Positions 50,038 to 58,447 of a stretch of 64,000 nucleotides of DNA are shown here, one piece after another; the first letter of the stretch is position 1, and each line of letters starts with the position of its first letter. The notes beneath the pieces were generated by a model. The model was not told where the DNA came from, searched no databases, and saw nothing but the letters and a program-made list of their open reading frames with translations. The DNA is taken from contig JARYGU010000006.1 in the NCBI GenBank assembly GCA_033795365.1, positions 124,001-188,000 on the forward strand. Reading direction: 5' to 3'. The position numbers and the translations under genes were made by a program. The stretch comes from JARYGU01 sp033795365 (GTDB lineage: Bacteria; Pseudomonadota; Alphaproteobacteria; Rhizobiales; Rhizobiaceae).

Positions 50038-50160
50038 GGCGCGACTTCGCCGGAATTTACGGGCGGAATCAAGGCCTCGGCCTGCCGGCTTCTCACTTAT
50101 ACCGGCACAACTGCGGGCGGTGCCCGTTTCCCTCCGCCATCATATGCTCTAAGGAGGGAT

Positions 50161-51063
50161 ATGTTCAGACTCGCCCATATTTCGGACGTCCATCTCGGGC
50201 CCCTGCCCGCCCTGACCTTCCTGGAACTCGCGTCGAAGCGCATCACCGGCTTCGTCAACTGGCACCGCAACCGCCGGCGCCATCTTTTCGCCAATACGCT
50301 CGACCTGCTGATGGACGATCTGGAGCGGCGCGACCCCGATCATCTCGTCATTACCGGCGACCTCGTCAATCTGGCCTCGTCGATGGAGATCAGCGCGGTC
50401 GCGCGCTGGTTGGAGGGGGCCGGGAAACCCGAAAACATCTCCGTCGTGCCCGGCAATCACGACGCCTACGTGCCGGGTGCCTACGACAGGACGACCAGCG
50501 CCTGGTATCCCTATATGCGCGGCGACAAGGGGCCTGCGCAGTGGGACGAGGATTTCAAGGTTTTTCCCTATCTCAGGGTGAGAGACCAGGTCGCGATCAT
50601 CGGATGCTCCACCGCCGTGGCTACCCCGCCATTCGCCGCGAGCGGCTATTTCGGCAGCCGGCAGGCGCGCGAGACGGTCAACATGCTGAGGGCGGCCGGC
50701 GAGGCCGGTCTCTTCCGTGTGGTGATGATCCATCATCCGCCGATCCGCGGCGCCACCTCCTTCCACAAGCGGATGATCGGCATCCGCCGCTTCGCCGCTA
50801 CCATCTCATCGGGCGGCGCGGAACTCGTGCTGCACGGGCACACCCATCTCAACACCGTCCACTGGCTGAAGGGCCAGGTGAAGCCCGTCCCCGTCGTCGG
50901 CATCTCCTCGGCTTCGCAGGCGCCCGGCGGTCATAAGCCCTCGGCCGGCTACAACATGTTTTCGATCTCCGGCTCCCCCGGCCAATGGAACCTGATGCGG
51001 GAACGCTTCGCCCTCGCCGACGACGGCCTCACCTTCGCGCTTGCGGAGACGACCCGCTTCTAA
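50161..51063 (+). CDS. Metallophosphoesterase (calcineurin-like, CpdA type)
   Basis: 300 residues from ATG 50161, preceded by AAGGAGGG. Dimetal ligands are in order: ISDVHLGP, VITGDLVN, VVPGNHDAY, VMIHHPP and LHGHTHLNTV. This is the class III cyclic nucleotide phosphodiesterase / metallophosphoesterase pattern, typical of CpdA cAMP phosphodiesterases, though other phosphoesters are possible. No signal peptide or helix. Its stop lies about 150 bases before the ECF sigma gene. Confidence 0.92.
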   Translation: MFRLAHISDVHLGPLPALTFLELASKRITGFVNWHRNRRRHLFANTLDLLMDDLERRDPDHLVITGDLVNLASSMEISAVARWLEGAGKPENISVVPGNHDAYVPGAYDRTTSAWYPYMRGDKGPAQWDEDFKVFPYLRVRDQVAIIGCSTAVATPPFAASGYFGSRQARETVNMLRAAGEAGLFRVVMIHHPPIRGATSFHKRMIGIRRFAATISSGGAELVLHGHTHLNTVHWLKGQVKPVPVVGISSASQAPGGHKPSAGYNMFSISGSPGQWNLMRERFALADDGLTFALAETTRF

Positions 51064-51214
51064 CAACCCGCAAACCTCGATAAAAACGCGGGAAATCGTG
51101 GGGTTGCATGCCGGCCATGCTTGCGGAAGCGGAAGCAAACGTTCCATTATCGGTCTTAGCAACCGGCGAGGTCGCGAAAAGACATCGAATCGAGACCGTT
51201 TTCTTGGAACAGCA

Positions 51215-51733
51215 ATGCGCGCAGTGGCAGAGACCCAGGACTTCAGGCAAGAACTGGTCGCTTTGCTGCCGAAACTCAGACGTTTCGCAACGACGCTGAC
51301 ACGGAACGCCAGCGACGCCGACGATCTCGTTCAGGAGGCTTGCGCGCGAGCCATCACCCGCAGCCGGCTCTGGAACGGTGAAGGCAGCCTCGAAAGCTGG
51401 GTCTATGCGATGACGCGCAATCTCTGGGTGGACGAAATCCGCAAACGCAAGATTCGCGCCGGGACGGGAACGGTCGACGCCGCGGATGACGGCGATCTGC
51501 ATGTGGAGGCATCCGCCGACAAGGCAGTCTATGCCAAGCAGTTGCACAGGATGATCATGACCATGCCGGAGGGTCTTTCCAGCGTATTCCTCCTCGTCAA
51601 TGTCGAAGGTCACAGCTATCGGGGAGCCGCGGACATCCTGAATATTCCGATCGGAACGGTCATGAGCCGTCTGTCGGCCGCCCGAATTCGTCTTTCCGAA
51701 ATGATTGCGGAACAAGCGGAAAGGAGTGCCTGA
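51215..51733 (+). CDS. ECF-type RNA polymerase sigma factor
   Basis: 172 residues from ATG 51215. Region 2 reads FATTLTRNASDADDLVQEACARAITR with WVYAMTRNLWVDEIRKRK, and region 4 reads LSSVFLLVNVEGHSYRGAADILNIPIGTVMSRLSAARIRL. Region 1 and 3 are missing, as expected for ECF sigmas. It is followed immediately (stop TGA, then ATG) by an anti-sigma gene with a membrane helix, so it is likely released by an envelope signal. The upstream region shows no perfect autoregulatory ECF promoter. This is not the general-stress EcfG, which has a PhyR partner. Confidence 0.93.
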   Translation: MRAVAETQDFRQELVALLPKLRRFATTLTRNASDADDLVQEACARAITRSRLWNGEGSLESWVYAMTRNLWVDEIRKRKIRAGTGTVDAADDGDLHVEASADKAVYAKQLHRMIMTMPEGLSSVFLLVNVEGHSYRGAADILNIPIGTVMSRLSAARIRLSEMIAEQAERSA

Positions 51734-52573
51734 ATGTTGGAGCGCACGCGGGATCTTCCTCTGGAGGTGCGCCTTTCCGCCTATCTGGACGGGCAGCTTT
51801 CCGAAGGGGAGATGAACGAGATAAAGCGTCTGCTTGCATGCGATGACGAGGCGCAGGCCCTGCTCGAAAGGCTGAAGCTCGGCAGCGCGTTCGGCAACAA
51901 GGCTTTCGGCGAGATGCTGAACGATCCTGTACCGCTGCAATTGGTGCGCGACATAAAGAAGGGACCGAGCGGTGCTTCCCTTTCCGCGGACATTGCGCCC
52001 TCTGCCTCCAGGCTTAGAAGCGCCTCCACGGTCGGATACTGGCTGCGCACGGTCGCCGTTTCGCTTGCGATCTTCGTCGCAGGCTCCTGTCTCGGCTATC
52101 TCGTCGGCCACCGTGAGGAGGAAACCCTGCCCGTGCAGTTGATTGCCGCACGTTCGTGGCTCGACGACGTTGCCGACTACCACCGGATCTACTCCCGGCA
52201 AGGCCGCCACCTCGCGGAGGTTCCGGCGTCCGAGCCGGGCCATATCGTCGAATGGCTTTCGGCCGGCGTCGGCGTCAATTTCGCGATACCCGACCTTTCC
52301 CAGGAAAAGCTGGCATTCGAAGGGGCGAGGCTTCTGGTGACGGACGGAAAGCCGACGGCTCAGCTTCTCTACCGGGACGAGGACGGCGATATCTTCACGA
52401 TCTGTTTTCTGAAAAGCGAAGCCGTCGGCGAGAAGACGGAATTCACCGATGCCATCCGCAACGACGTTGCCCTTGTGTCCTGGCAGAAGGACGCCGTATC
52501 CTACGCCGTCGTCGGACCGTCCTCGGACCCGGCGCTGAGGCGCATTGCGGAAGCTGTCGCCTCAGGTATCTGA
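51734..52573 (+). CDS. Membrane-anchored anti-sigma factor
   Basis: 279 residues. An N-terminal cytoplasmic anti-sigma-like helix bundle (about 8-65, LEVRLSAYLDGQLSEGEMNEIKRLLACDDEAQALLERL) is followed by a linker, one membrane helix (about 113-130, TVAVSLAIFVAGSCLGYLVG) and a C-terminal periplasmic domain (about 140-278) with a folded strand-rich pattern. It abuts the sigma gene and surely controls it. No zinc-binding HxxxCxxC motif is visible, so it is not a ZAS-type. The periplasmic part has no motif I can name; the signal is unknown. Confidence 0.88.
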   Translation: MLERTRDLPLEVRLSAYLDGQLSEGEMNEIKRLLACDDEAQALLERLKLGSAFGNKAFGEMLNDPVPLQLVRDIKKGPSGASLSADIAPSASRLRSASTVGYWLRTVAVSLAIFVAGSCLGYLVGHREEETLPVQLIAARSWLDDVADYHRIYSRQGRHLAEVPASEPGHIVEWLSAGVGVNFAIPDLSQEKLAFEGARLLVTDGKPTAQLLYRDEDGDIFTICFLKSEAVGEKTEFTDAIRNDVALVSWQKDAVSYAVVGPSSDPALRRIAEAVASGI

Positions 52574-52624
52574 CGCGCCCTGACGGATCCGCCCGCCGCC
52601 GTGGCAGCGGGTGATTTCAGGCAA

Positions 52625-54340
52625 TCACGCCTTCGCGTCGCGCGCCTCGATCACGCGGTTCGCAGCCGACACGATGGCCTCGAGCGAGGCCGTCACGATG
52701 TTCGTGTTGATGCCCGCGCCGAACAGCTTTCCCCCCGGATGCTCCATCTCCACATAGGCGATCGCCGCTGCATTCGAGCCCTGCTGCAAGGAATGCTCGG
52801 AATAGTCGACGACCGATATCGGGACGCCAAGATAGATCGAAAGCGCGTTGATGAAGCCGTCGATCGGCCCCGTGCCCCTGCCTTCGATCCGCTTCGTCTC
52901 GCCGCCGTCGGTGATCTCCGCCGCGACGATGCGCATGCCCTTCTGGCCGGTCTCCGGATAGGTATGGTGGTCGACGAATTTCAGCCGCGCCTCGGGCTGG
53001 GTCACGTAACGCTCCATGAAGCGCTGGTGGATGCGCTTGGACGGAAGCTCCACGCCCTCCTCGTCGGTGATGCGCTGGATGTCCTCGCGGAACTCGACCT
53101 GCAGGTTGCGCGGCAGGTTGATGCCGTAGTCCGCCTGCAGGATATAGGCGATGCCGCCCTTGCCGGACTGCGAGTTGATGCGGATGATCGCCTCGTATGA
53201 GCGGCCGACATCCTGCGGGTCGATCGGCAGGTAGGGCACCTCCCACAGCGGTTTGTTCGCCGTCTTCAGCGCCTTCATGCCCTTGTTGATCGCATCCTGA
53301 TGCGAGCCGGAAAACGCGGTGTAGACCAGCTCGCCGACATAAGGATGGCGCTCGGGAATGACCATCTCGTTCGAATATTCGTAGACCGCCTTGATGCGCT
53401 CGATATCCGAGCAGTCGAGCTTCGGATCGACGCCCTGCGTGTACATGTTGAGCGCCAGCGTCACCACGTCGACATTTCCGGTGCGTTCGCCATTGCCGAA
53501 GAGCGTGCCTTCGACGCGGTCGGCGCCGGCCATCAGGGCGAGTTCCGTGGCGGCGATGCCGGTGCCGCGGTCGTTGTGCGGATGCAGGGAGACGATGACG
53601 TTCTCGCGGTTGTCGATATGGCGGCACATCCACTCGATCTGGTCGGCATAGACGTTCGGCGTCGCCATCTCGACGGTCGAGGGCAGATTGAGGATCAGCT
53701 TGTTTTCCGGGGTCGGCTTCACGATCTCGACGACCGCGTTGCAGATTTCCAGCGCCACCTCGAGCTCGGTTCCGGTGAAGCTTTCCGGCGAATATTCGAA
53801 ACGGTAGCCGCCGCCGGCCCTGGCGGCCATGTCGGTGATCATCTTGGCCGCATCCGTCGCGATCTGCTTGATTCCCGCGACGTCTTTGGCGAACACCACC
53901 CGGCGCTGCAGCTCGCTGGTCGAATTGTAGAAATGGATGATCGGATGCTTCGCCCCCTCCAGCGCCTCGAAGGTTCGCGTGATCAGCTCCGGCCGGCACT
54001 GCACCAGCACTTGCAGGGAAACGTCGTCCGGAACGTTCCCTTCCTCGACGCACCAGCGGCTGAAGTCGAAATCGGTCTGCGAAGCGGAGGGAAAGCCGAT
54101 CTCGATCTCCTTGAAACCCATGTCCAGCAGCAGCTGGAACATGCGCGCCTTCCGGTCGTGGCCCATCGGATTGACGAGCGACTGGTTGCCGTCGCGCAGA
54201 TCGACGGAACACCAGATCGGCGCCTCGGTGATCGTCTTCGTCGGCCAGGTGCGGTCGGGAATGTTGATTTGCGGATAGGCCTGATACTTCACCGCCGCGT
54301 TGGACATGCCTTGTTTCGGGCTATGGGTCTTCAAAATCAT
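52625..54340 (-). CDS. leuA: 2-Isopropylmalate synthase
   Basis: First committed step of leucine synthesis, acetyl-CoA plus 2-oxoisovalerate. 571 residues, the long class. TIM-barrel motifs: APIWCSVDLRDGNQSL near the N-terminus, HPHNDRGTGIAATELALMAGADRVEGTLFGNGERTGNVDVVTL with the metal-binding His and Asn, and a C-terminal LeuA regulatory domain (about 430-570) with IDGFINALSIYLGVPISVVDY. It is convergent with the anti-sigma gene. A structured leader with a Leu-rich peptide lies upstream (54419-54630), so it should be controlled by leucine through attenuation. Confidence 0.97.
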   Translation of the reverse strand: MILKTHSPKQGMSNAAVKYQAYPQINIPDRTWPTKTITEAPIWCSVDLRDGNQSLVNPMGHDRKARMFQLLLDMGFKEIEIGFPSASQTDFDFSRWCVEEGNVPDDVSLQVLVQCRPELITRTFEALEGAKHPIIHFYNSTSELQRRVVFAKDVAGIKQIATDAAKMITDMAARAGGGYRFEYSPESFTGTELEVALEICNAVVEIVKPTPENKLILNLPSTVEMATPNVYADQIEWMCRHIDNRENVIVSLHPHNDRGTGIAATELALMAGADRVEGTLFGNGERTGNVDVVTLALNMYTQGVDPKLDCSDIERIKAVYEYSNEMVIPERHPYVGELVYTAFSGSHQDAINKGMKALKTANKPLWEVPYLPIDPQDVGRSYEAIIRINSQSGKGGIAYILQADYGINLPRNLQVEFREDIQRITDEEGVELPSKRIHQRFMERYVTQPEARLKFVDHHTYPETGQKGMRIVAAEITDGGETKRIEGRGTGPIDGFINALSIYLGVPISVVDYSEHSLQQGSNAAAIAYVEMEHPGGKLFGAGINTNIVTASLEAIVSAANRVIEARDAKA

Positions 54341-54418
54341 GGAACTCGTCTCTTCGTCTTCCCGGCACTCGCGACAGCGTCATAGCGGATCATGCCACGC
54401 TTGGCGACCGTGAATGCC

Positions 54419-54506
54419 GGCCCTTCGGGGCCTTCATCGGATTTAGTGAATGGGGTTGAGCGAGGAGCTATCGCCGGCAAGGCTCTTCGGCCGCCGGGCG
54501 CTCCTC
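54419..54506 (-). promoter_or_regulatory. leuA leader hairpins (candidate attenuator)
   Basis: On the minus strand, GAGGAGC (54506-54500) can pair with GCTCCTC (54468-54462), partly overlapping the leader-peptide stop codon; inside it CCCGGC and GCCGGC also pair. Further on GGCCC-CGAA-GGGCC (54432-54419) forms a stable hairpin, but without a U-tract. These could be the pause/antiterminator and terminator. The U-tract absence makes an ordinary terminator uncertain, so control could also be translational. Confidence 0.4.
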
Positions 54507-54630
54507 AGCGGACCCGGCAACCGCGCGTAAGGCCGAGAAGAAGAAGCGAGGCGAAGGCGCGCGAACGCTCGCCGGCGGCATGGCCGCGGGAGGAATGCGA
54601 TTCGAAAATATGAACGCCTGTCTTCGACAT
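54505..54630 (-). CDS. leuL: leuA leader peptide
   Basis: 41-residue peptide MSKTGVHIFESH ... ASLLLLGLTRGCRVR, with codons CTT CTT CTT CTC GGC CTT near its end. A run of four Leu codons followed by Gly-Leu just before a structured region is the mark of a leucine attenuator. There is no ribosome binding site; instead the ATG falls about seven bases after the predicted -10, so the mRNA should be leaderless. The rhizobial trpL is organised the same way. The 429-base gap 54341-54769 is accounted for by this leader, its promoter and the region before the lipoprotein gene. Confidence 0.72.
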   Translation of the reverse strand: MSKTGVHIFESHSSRGHAAGERSRAFASLLLLGLTRGCRVR

Positions 54631-54637
54631 GGAGAGT

Positions 54638-54666
54638 TTTATAGCTGCGGAACGACCGGCCGACAA
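54638..54666 (-). promoter_or_regulatory. Predicted promoter of leuL-leuA
   Basis: Minus-strand TTGTCG (54666-54661), exactly 17 bases, TATAAA (54643-54638), with the leader-peptide ATG seven bases after the -10, at the expected transcription start. This matches the rhizobial trpL arrangement. Confidence 0.65.
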
Positions 54667-54769
54667 GCAGGAACAGCAACTTTTATCCCGCTCCGCCGTT
54701 CAATTGATACAATGCTGCAATCGAACGGCATAATGCCCCGAAACACTTGCCTATTTCAGGAGAGCCCGC

Positions 54770-54955
54770 ATGAGATATCCGGCTATTGCACTTCTCCTCG
54801 TCCTTGCGGGCTGCAACACCGCGCCGCCCTCCGCCAAGACGATCGCCGACAACCAATACTGCACGCGCCTCTATTCGCCGACATCGGACGAGAAGATCCA
54901 ATGCCTCTACGAACGCTCGATCGGCAACAACGATCCGCGCGATCCGAGATACTGA
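54770..54955 (+). CDS. Small lipoprotein
   Basis: 61 residues, MRYPAIALLLVLAGCNTAPPSAKT, with a clear lipobox LAGC (Cys at residue 15). The mature part is about 47 residues with two further Cys (QYCTRLYS, IQCLYERS) that could pair. CAGGAG lies upstream of the ATG. It is divergent from leuL. Small lipoproteins of this shape are common in rhizobia; function unknown. Matures through Lgt (5988). Confidence 0.8.
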   Translation: MRYPAIALLLVLAGCNTAPPSAKTIADNQYCTRLYSPTSDEKIQCLYERSIGNNDPRDPRY

Positions 54956-55058
54956 GAAACCTTTGGCTGCAAGCGAATGCGCCGCCGTCATCCTCCCCGA
55001 AAGTGTATCTTGGCTTTGACCCCAGGCGGGATATGCTCCTCGAACGGGAGGCACCCGC

Positions 55059-56480
55059 ATGGGCGAAGATACTCGATGGGTCGAACCGCTTTTCCTGAAG
55101 TCGGCCGCTCTGGCTGCGAAATTCCGCGCACGCGTCGGTGAGCGGCTGCACAGGCCGACGCTGGACTATGCCGCGTCCGTCGCCGCCTTTGCCGAACCCC
55201 TGCCCGAGCACCCGACGGCGGCGGGCGAAGTGCTGGACCAGCTTGCCTCAAATGCCGAGCCCGGACTCCACAGCATGGCGGGACCGCGCTTTTTCGGCTG
55301 GGTCATCGGCGGTTCGCATCCCATGGGCGTCGCAGCCGACTTCCTCACGAGCGCCTGGGGACAGAACGCCGGCAATCATACGGCCTCACCGGCCGGTGCC
55401 GCAGCCGAGACCATCGCGGCGGGGTGGCTTCTCGATCTTCTCGGCCTGCCGCGCGAAAGCTCGGTCGGGTTCGTGACGGGCGCAACCGTCGCGAACTTCA
55501 CGTGTCTTGCCGCGGCAAGGGACGAAGTGCTGCGCAGGGCGGATTGGGATGCCGGCACGCGGGGCCTTTTCGGTGCTCCGCCGATCAGCGTCCTCATCGG
55601 CGACGATGCGCATACGACCGCCTTCTCCGCGCTGCAGTTCCTGGGCCTGGGCCATGATCGCGTGCTGCGCGTCGAAACGGACGATCAGGGTCGCATCCGG
55701 CCCGAGGCATTCTCGCGGGCGATTGCCGATGTGGACGGGCCGTGCATCGCCGTTCTCCAGGCCGGTCAGATCAACACGGGCGCCTGCGACGATTTCACCT
55801 TTCTCATCGAGATCGCCAAACGCAAGGAGGCCTGGGTCCATATCGACGGCGCGTTCGGCCTCTGGGCGCAGACGTCCCCTCGAAAGCGTCACCTGACGCG
55901 CGGCGTCGAGCAGGCCGACAGTTGGGCGACGGATGGTCACAAGTGGCTGCAGGTGCCTTACGACTGCGGTTATGCGATCGTCCGCGACGAGCTTGCGCAC
56001 CGCCGGGCCATGACGATAGCGGCAAGCTACCTGCCGCTTGCGGACGACACTGAACGCAATCCCTCGAGCTACGTACCCGAGCTTTCCAGGCGTGCACGCG
56101 GTTTTGCGACATGGGCGATGATCAAGCATCTGGGACGCGACGGCATCCGCGCATTGATCGACAATGCCTGCGAGGCGGCGGCGTTGCTGGCCGAGCGGCT
56201 ATCGCGGGAGGCGGGTATCGCCGTCCTCAACAAGGTCGTCCTGAACCAGCTGATCGTCCGCTTCGGCAGCGATCTGGAAGAAGACGAAGGCGACCGGATG
56301 ACGCTGGAGGTCATCCGCAAGCTGCAGCAGGACGGAACGATATTCATCGGCGGGGCCGTGTGGCGAGGCCGGCAGATCATGCGGATTTCGGTCATCAACT
56401 ATCGGACCGACCTGCACGAGGCCATAAAGGGCGCCGATGCGATCATCGACGCCTATCGCGCCATACGAGACGAGACATGA
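55059..56480 (+). CDS. PLP-dependent decarboxylase (group II/DDC-like)
   Basis: 473 residues, type II PLP decarboxylase fold. The cofactor Lys lies in DSWATDGHKWLQVPYDCGY, preceded by HIDGAFGLWA (PLP-binding Asp), AGQINTGACDDF, and the N-terminal PRFFGWVIGGSHPMGVAADFL. Family members act on aromatic amino acids, Glu or diaminobutyrate. The active-site surroundings do not identify the substrate to me. It starts at ATG 55059 and ends 43 bases before clpP on the opposite strand. No partner gene is in sight. Confidence 0.9.
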   Translation: MGEDTRWVEPLFLKSAALAAKFRARVGERLHRPTLDYAASVAAFAEPLPEHPTAAGEVLDQLASNAEPGLHSMAGPRFFGWVIGGSHPMGVAADFLTSAWGQNAGNHTASPAGAAAETIAAGWLLDLLGLPRESSVGFVTGATVANFTCLAAARDEVLRRADWDAGTRGLFGAPPISVLIGDDAHTTAFSALQFLGLGHDRVLRVETDDQGRIRPEAFSRAIADVDGPCIAVLQAGQINTGACDDFTFLIEIAKRKEAWVHIDGAFGLWAQTSPRKRHLTRGVEQADSWATDGHKWLQVPYDCGYAIVRDELAHRRAMTIAASYLPLADDTERNPSSYVPELSRRARGFATWAMIKHLGRDGIRALIDNACEAAALLAERLSREAGIAVLNKVVLNQLIVRFGSDLEEDEGDRMTLEVIRKLQQDGTIFIGGAVWRGRQIMRISVINYRTDLHEAIKGADAIIDAYRAIRDET

Positions 56481-56522
56481 AGGCGTCCCCGCCTTCCCGG
56501 CAGGGGCCCCTTCGCGATTTCC

Positions 56523-57101
56523 TTAAATATCGGCCTGCGACGTGACGATGCGCGAGACGAGACCGTAGGACTTCGCGTCTTCAGCGGAGAGCCAGTAGTC
56601 GCGGTCGGTGTCCTTGGCGATCTTCTCGATCGGCTGGCCGGTTGCGGCCGCGAAGATCTTGTTCAGCCGCTCGTTCATCTTGATGATCTCGCGTGCCTGG
56701 ATCTCGATGTCGGATGCCATGCCGCGCGTGCCGCCGGAGGGTTGGTGCAGCAGGAAGCGGGTGTTGGGAAGGCACAGGCGCTGCTCCTTCGGGACGCTGA
56801 CATAGATCAGCGCGCCTGCGGACGCGACCCAACCGGTTCCGATCATCCAGACCTTCGGCTTGATGAACTTCACCATGTCATGGATGCTGTCGCCGGACTC
56901 CACGTGGCCGCCCGGCGAGTTCACGAAGATGCGGATGTCTTCGTCGCTTGCGGCAGCGAGCGCCACGAGCTGCGAGCAGACCTTCTGCGCCAGTTCCTGG
57001 TTGATGCCGCCATAGATGAAGATCGAGCGCGACTTGAAAAGGTTCGCCTCCGTTTCCTTGCCCAGAGGCAGTTCGGTCTTCTTGTCTTCCTCGTCGCTCA
57101 T
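56523..57101 (-). CDS. clpP: ATP-dependent Clp protease proteolytic subunit, divergent copy
   Basis: 192 residues. Catalytic Ser in GWVASAGALIYVSV (the usual GQAASMGA is changed), His in RFLLHQPSGGTRG and Asp in DTDRDYWLSAEDAKSYGLVSRI; the triad is intact. The N-terminus (MSDEEDKKTELPLGKETE) is acidic. Rhizobia carry several ClpP paralogues; this looks like a secondary copy whose surroundings differ from the main clpP-clpX locus. It may form mixed rings. Start ATG 57101. Convergent with the PLP decarboxylase. It is not known which ATPase it serves. Confidence 0.93.
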   Translation of the reverse strand: MSDEEDKKTELPLGKETEANLFKSRSIFIYGGINQELAQKVCSQLVALAAASDEDIRIFVNSPGGHVESGDSIHDMVKFIKPKVWMIGTGWVASAGALIYVSVPKEQRLCLPNTRFLLHQPSGGTRGMASDIEIQAREIIKMNERLNKIFAAATGQPIEKIAKDTDRDYWLSAEDAKSYGLVSRIVTSQADI

Positions 57102-57356
57102 GTGAACTCCCGCAACGTAATTTTAGAAATGTCCTTGCCGCTGTCAGATAGTGCGACTCAGCTGCCATGACAATGCAACAAAAGCGGGGATTTGCGATAG
57201 AGCTTCGCGACGCTGCGGGCAAACAGGGTAAACGCCGCGGCAGCAGGACTACGCAATTCGCGTATGGACTTCCCCGCCACCGGCTCTCTAAGATACCCGC
57301 CTTACCGATGACAGACGGCGCGCCGGCTCCCACGGTGCGCGGGAAATGGGGACATC

Positions 57357-57935
57357 ATGATCAGACGCATTCTGCTTTCGCTCGGCCTTCTCGCCGCAAC
57401 CGCCATGCCGGCCTTCGCGCATCTCAATCCCGAGGAACATGGCTCCTTCATGGCCGGCTTCTCGCATCCGCTCTTCGGCCTCGATCACATCCTGGTCATG
57501 GTGGCCGTCGGCCTCTGGGCGGCGCAGATCGGCGGGCGGGCGCTCTGGATCGTTCCGCTGGCCTTCGTCGGCACCATGGCCGTCGGCTTCGGTCTCGCGG
57601 TTGGCGGCATCGACCTGCCTTTCGTCGAACCCGCGATCCTCGCTTCCGTGGTCGCCCTCGGCCTGCTGGTCGCCATGGCGATCAGGCTCGACACGGCCGC
57701 AGCCGCCGCGATCGTCGGCATCTTCGCCCTGTTTCACGGGCATGCCCATGGCGGCGAGCTCGGCAGTGCCGGAGCGATGCAGTTCGGCGCCGGCTTCGTG
57801 CTCGCGACCGCCCTTCTCCATGCCGCCGGCATAGCGCTCGGGCTCGGCATCTCGCGTGCCGTCGGCGGCGGGATCGTTTCGCGCCTGCTCGGCGGCGCCA
57901 CCGCGCTTGCCGGCGTCGCGCTGATCCTCGGTTGA
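57357..57935 (+). CDS. HupE/UreJ-family membrane protein (putative nickel transporter)
   Basis: 192 residues with a signal-like first segment (MIRRILLSLGLLAATAMPAFAH) and about six membrane helices. The family motif is GFSHPLFGLDHILVMVAVGLWAAQIGG, and a His-rich ALFHGHAHGGELG follows. Family members import nickel or cobalt for hydrogenase and urease. Neither enzyme is nearby, so the metal may serve another protein. The 255-base upstream region has no riboswitch I can recognise. Transcribed alone. Confidence 0.9.
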   Translation: MIRRILLSLGLLAATAMPAFAHLNPEEHGSFMAGFSHPLFGLDHILVMVAVGLWAAQIGGRALWIVPLAFVGTMAVGFGLAVGGIDLPFVEPAILASVVALGLLVAMAIRLDTAAAAAIVGIFALFHGHAHGGELGSAGAMQFGAGFVLATALLHAAGIALGLGISRAVGGGIVSRLLGGATALAGVALILG

Positions 57936-57982
57936 TTTTGTGATCTGCAGGAAGGTGGTCTCATGCGGGCCACCTTCCCTCT

Positions 57983-58447
57983 TCAGCCTCGCCCGCGATA
58001 GCCGGGCACACCCTGGTCCGGCAGCCACACGCCCTCGGGCGGGGCCCCGGTCTGCCAGAAGACGTCGATCGGAATGCCGCCGCGCGGATACCAGTAGGCG
58101 CCGATCCTCAGCCATTTCGGCTTCAGGAGATCGACCAGTCGCTTGGCGATGTCGAGCGTGCAGTCCTCATGGAAGGCGCCGTGGTTGCGGAAGGAATGCA
58201 GGTAGAGCTTCAGCGACTTCGATTCGACCAGCCAGCCGTCCGGAATGTAGTCGATCACGATATGCGCGAAATCCGGCTGCCCTGTCATCGGGCAGAGCGA
58301 TGTGAACTCCGGTGCCGTGAACCGCACCACGAAATCCGTTCCCGCATGCCCCGCCGGCACCTTTTCCAGAACCGCATTCTCCGGGCTCGCCGGCAGATCG
58401 ATCTTTTGGCCGAGCTGCGAGAGGCCGCTCACATCCGTCGTCGTCAT
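57983..58447 (-). CDS. queF: NADPH-dependent preQ1 synthase (7-cyano-7-deazaguanine reductase)
   Basis: Short (type I) QueF, 154 residues, for queuosine biosynthesis. The catalytic Cys is in FTSLCPMTGQPDFAHIVIDY, and the NADPH/substrate motif is ESKSLKLYLHSFRNHGAFHED, both typical. The start ATG is coupled to the CDF transporter stop (58444-58447 overlap). The trmL enzyme at 31772 also modifies tRNA but is unrelated in position. No other queuosine gene is in the window. Confidence 0.96.
   Translation of the reverse strand: MTTTDVSGLSQLGQKIDLPASPENAVLEKVPAGHAGTDFVVRFTAPEFTSLCPMTGQPDFAHIVIDYIPDGWLVESKSLKLYLHSFRNHGAFHEDCTLDIAKRLVDLLKPKWLRIGAYWYPRGGIPIDVFWQTGAPPEGVWLPDQGVPGYRGRG

Noticed and set aside
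54443..54679. Minus-strand ORF of 78 codons in another frame across the leu leader
   Set aside because: It has no motif and would begin upstream of the predicted transcription start; the frame with the Leu run fits the promoter better.
57102..57356. Cobalamin or nickel riboswitch upstream of the HupE-like gene
   Set aside because: No B12-box or other conserved riboswitch core could be found by eye.
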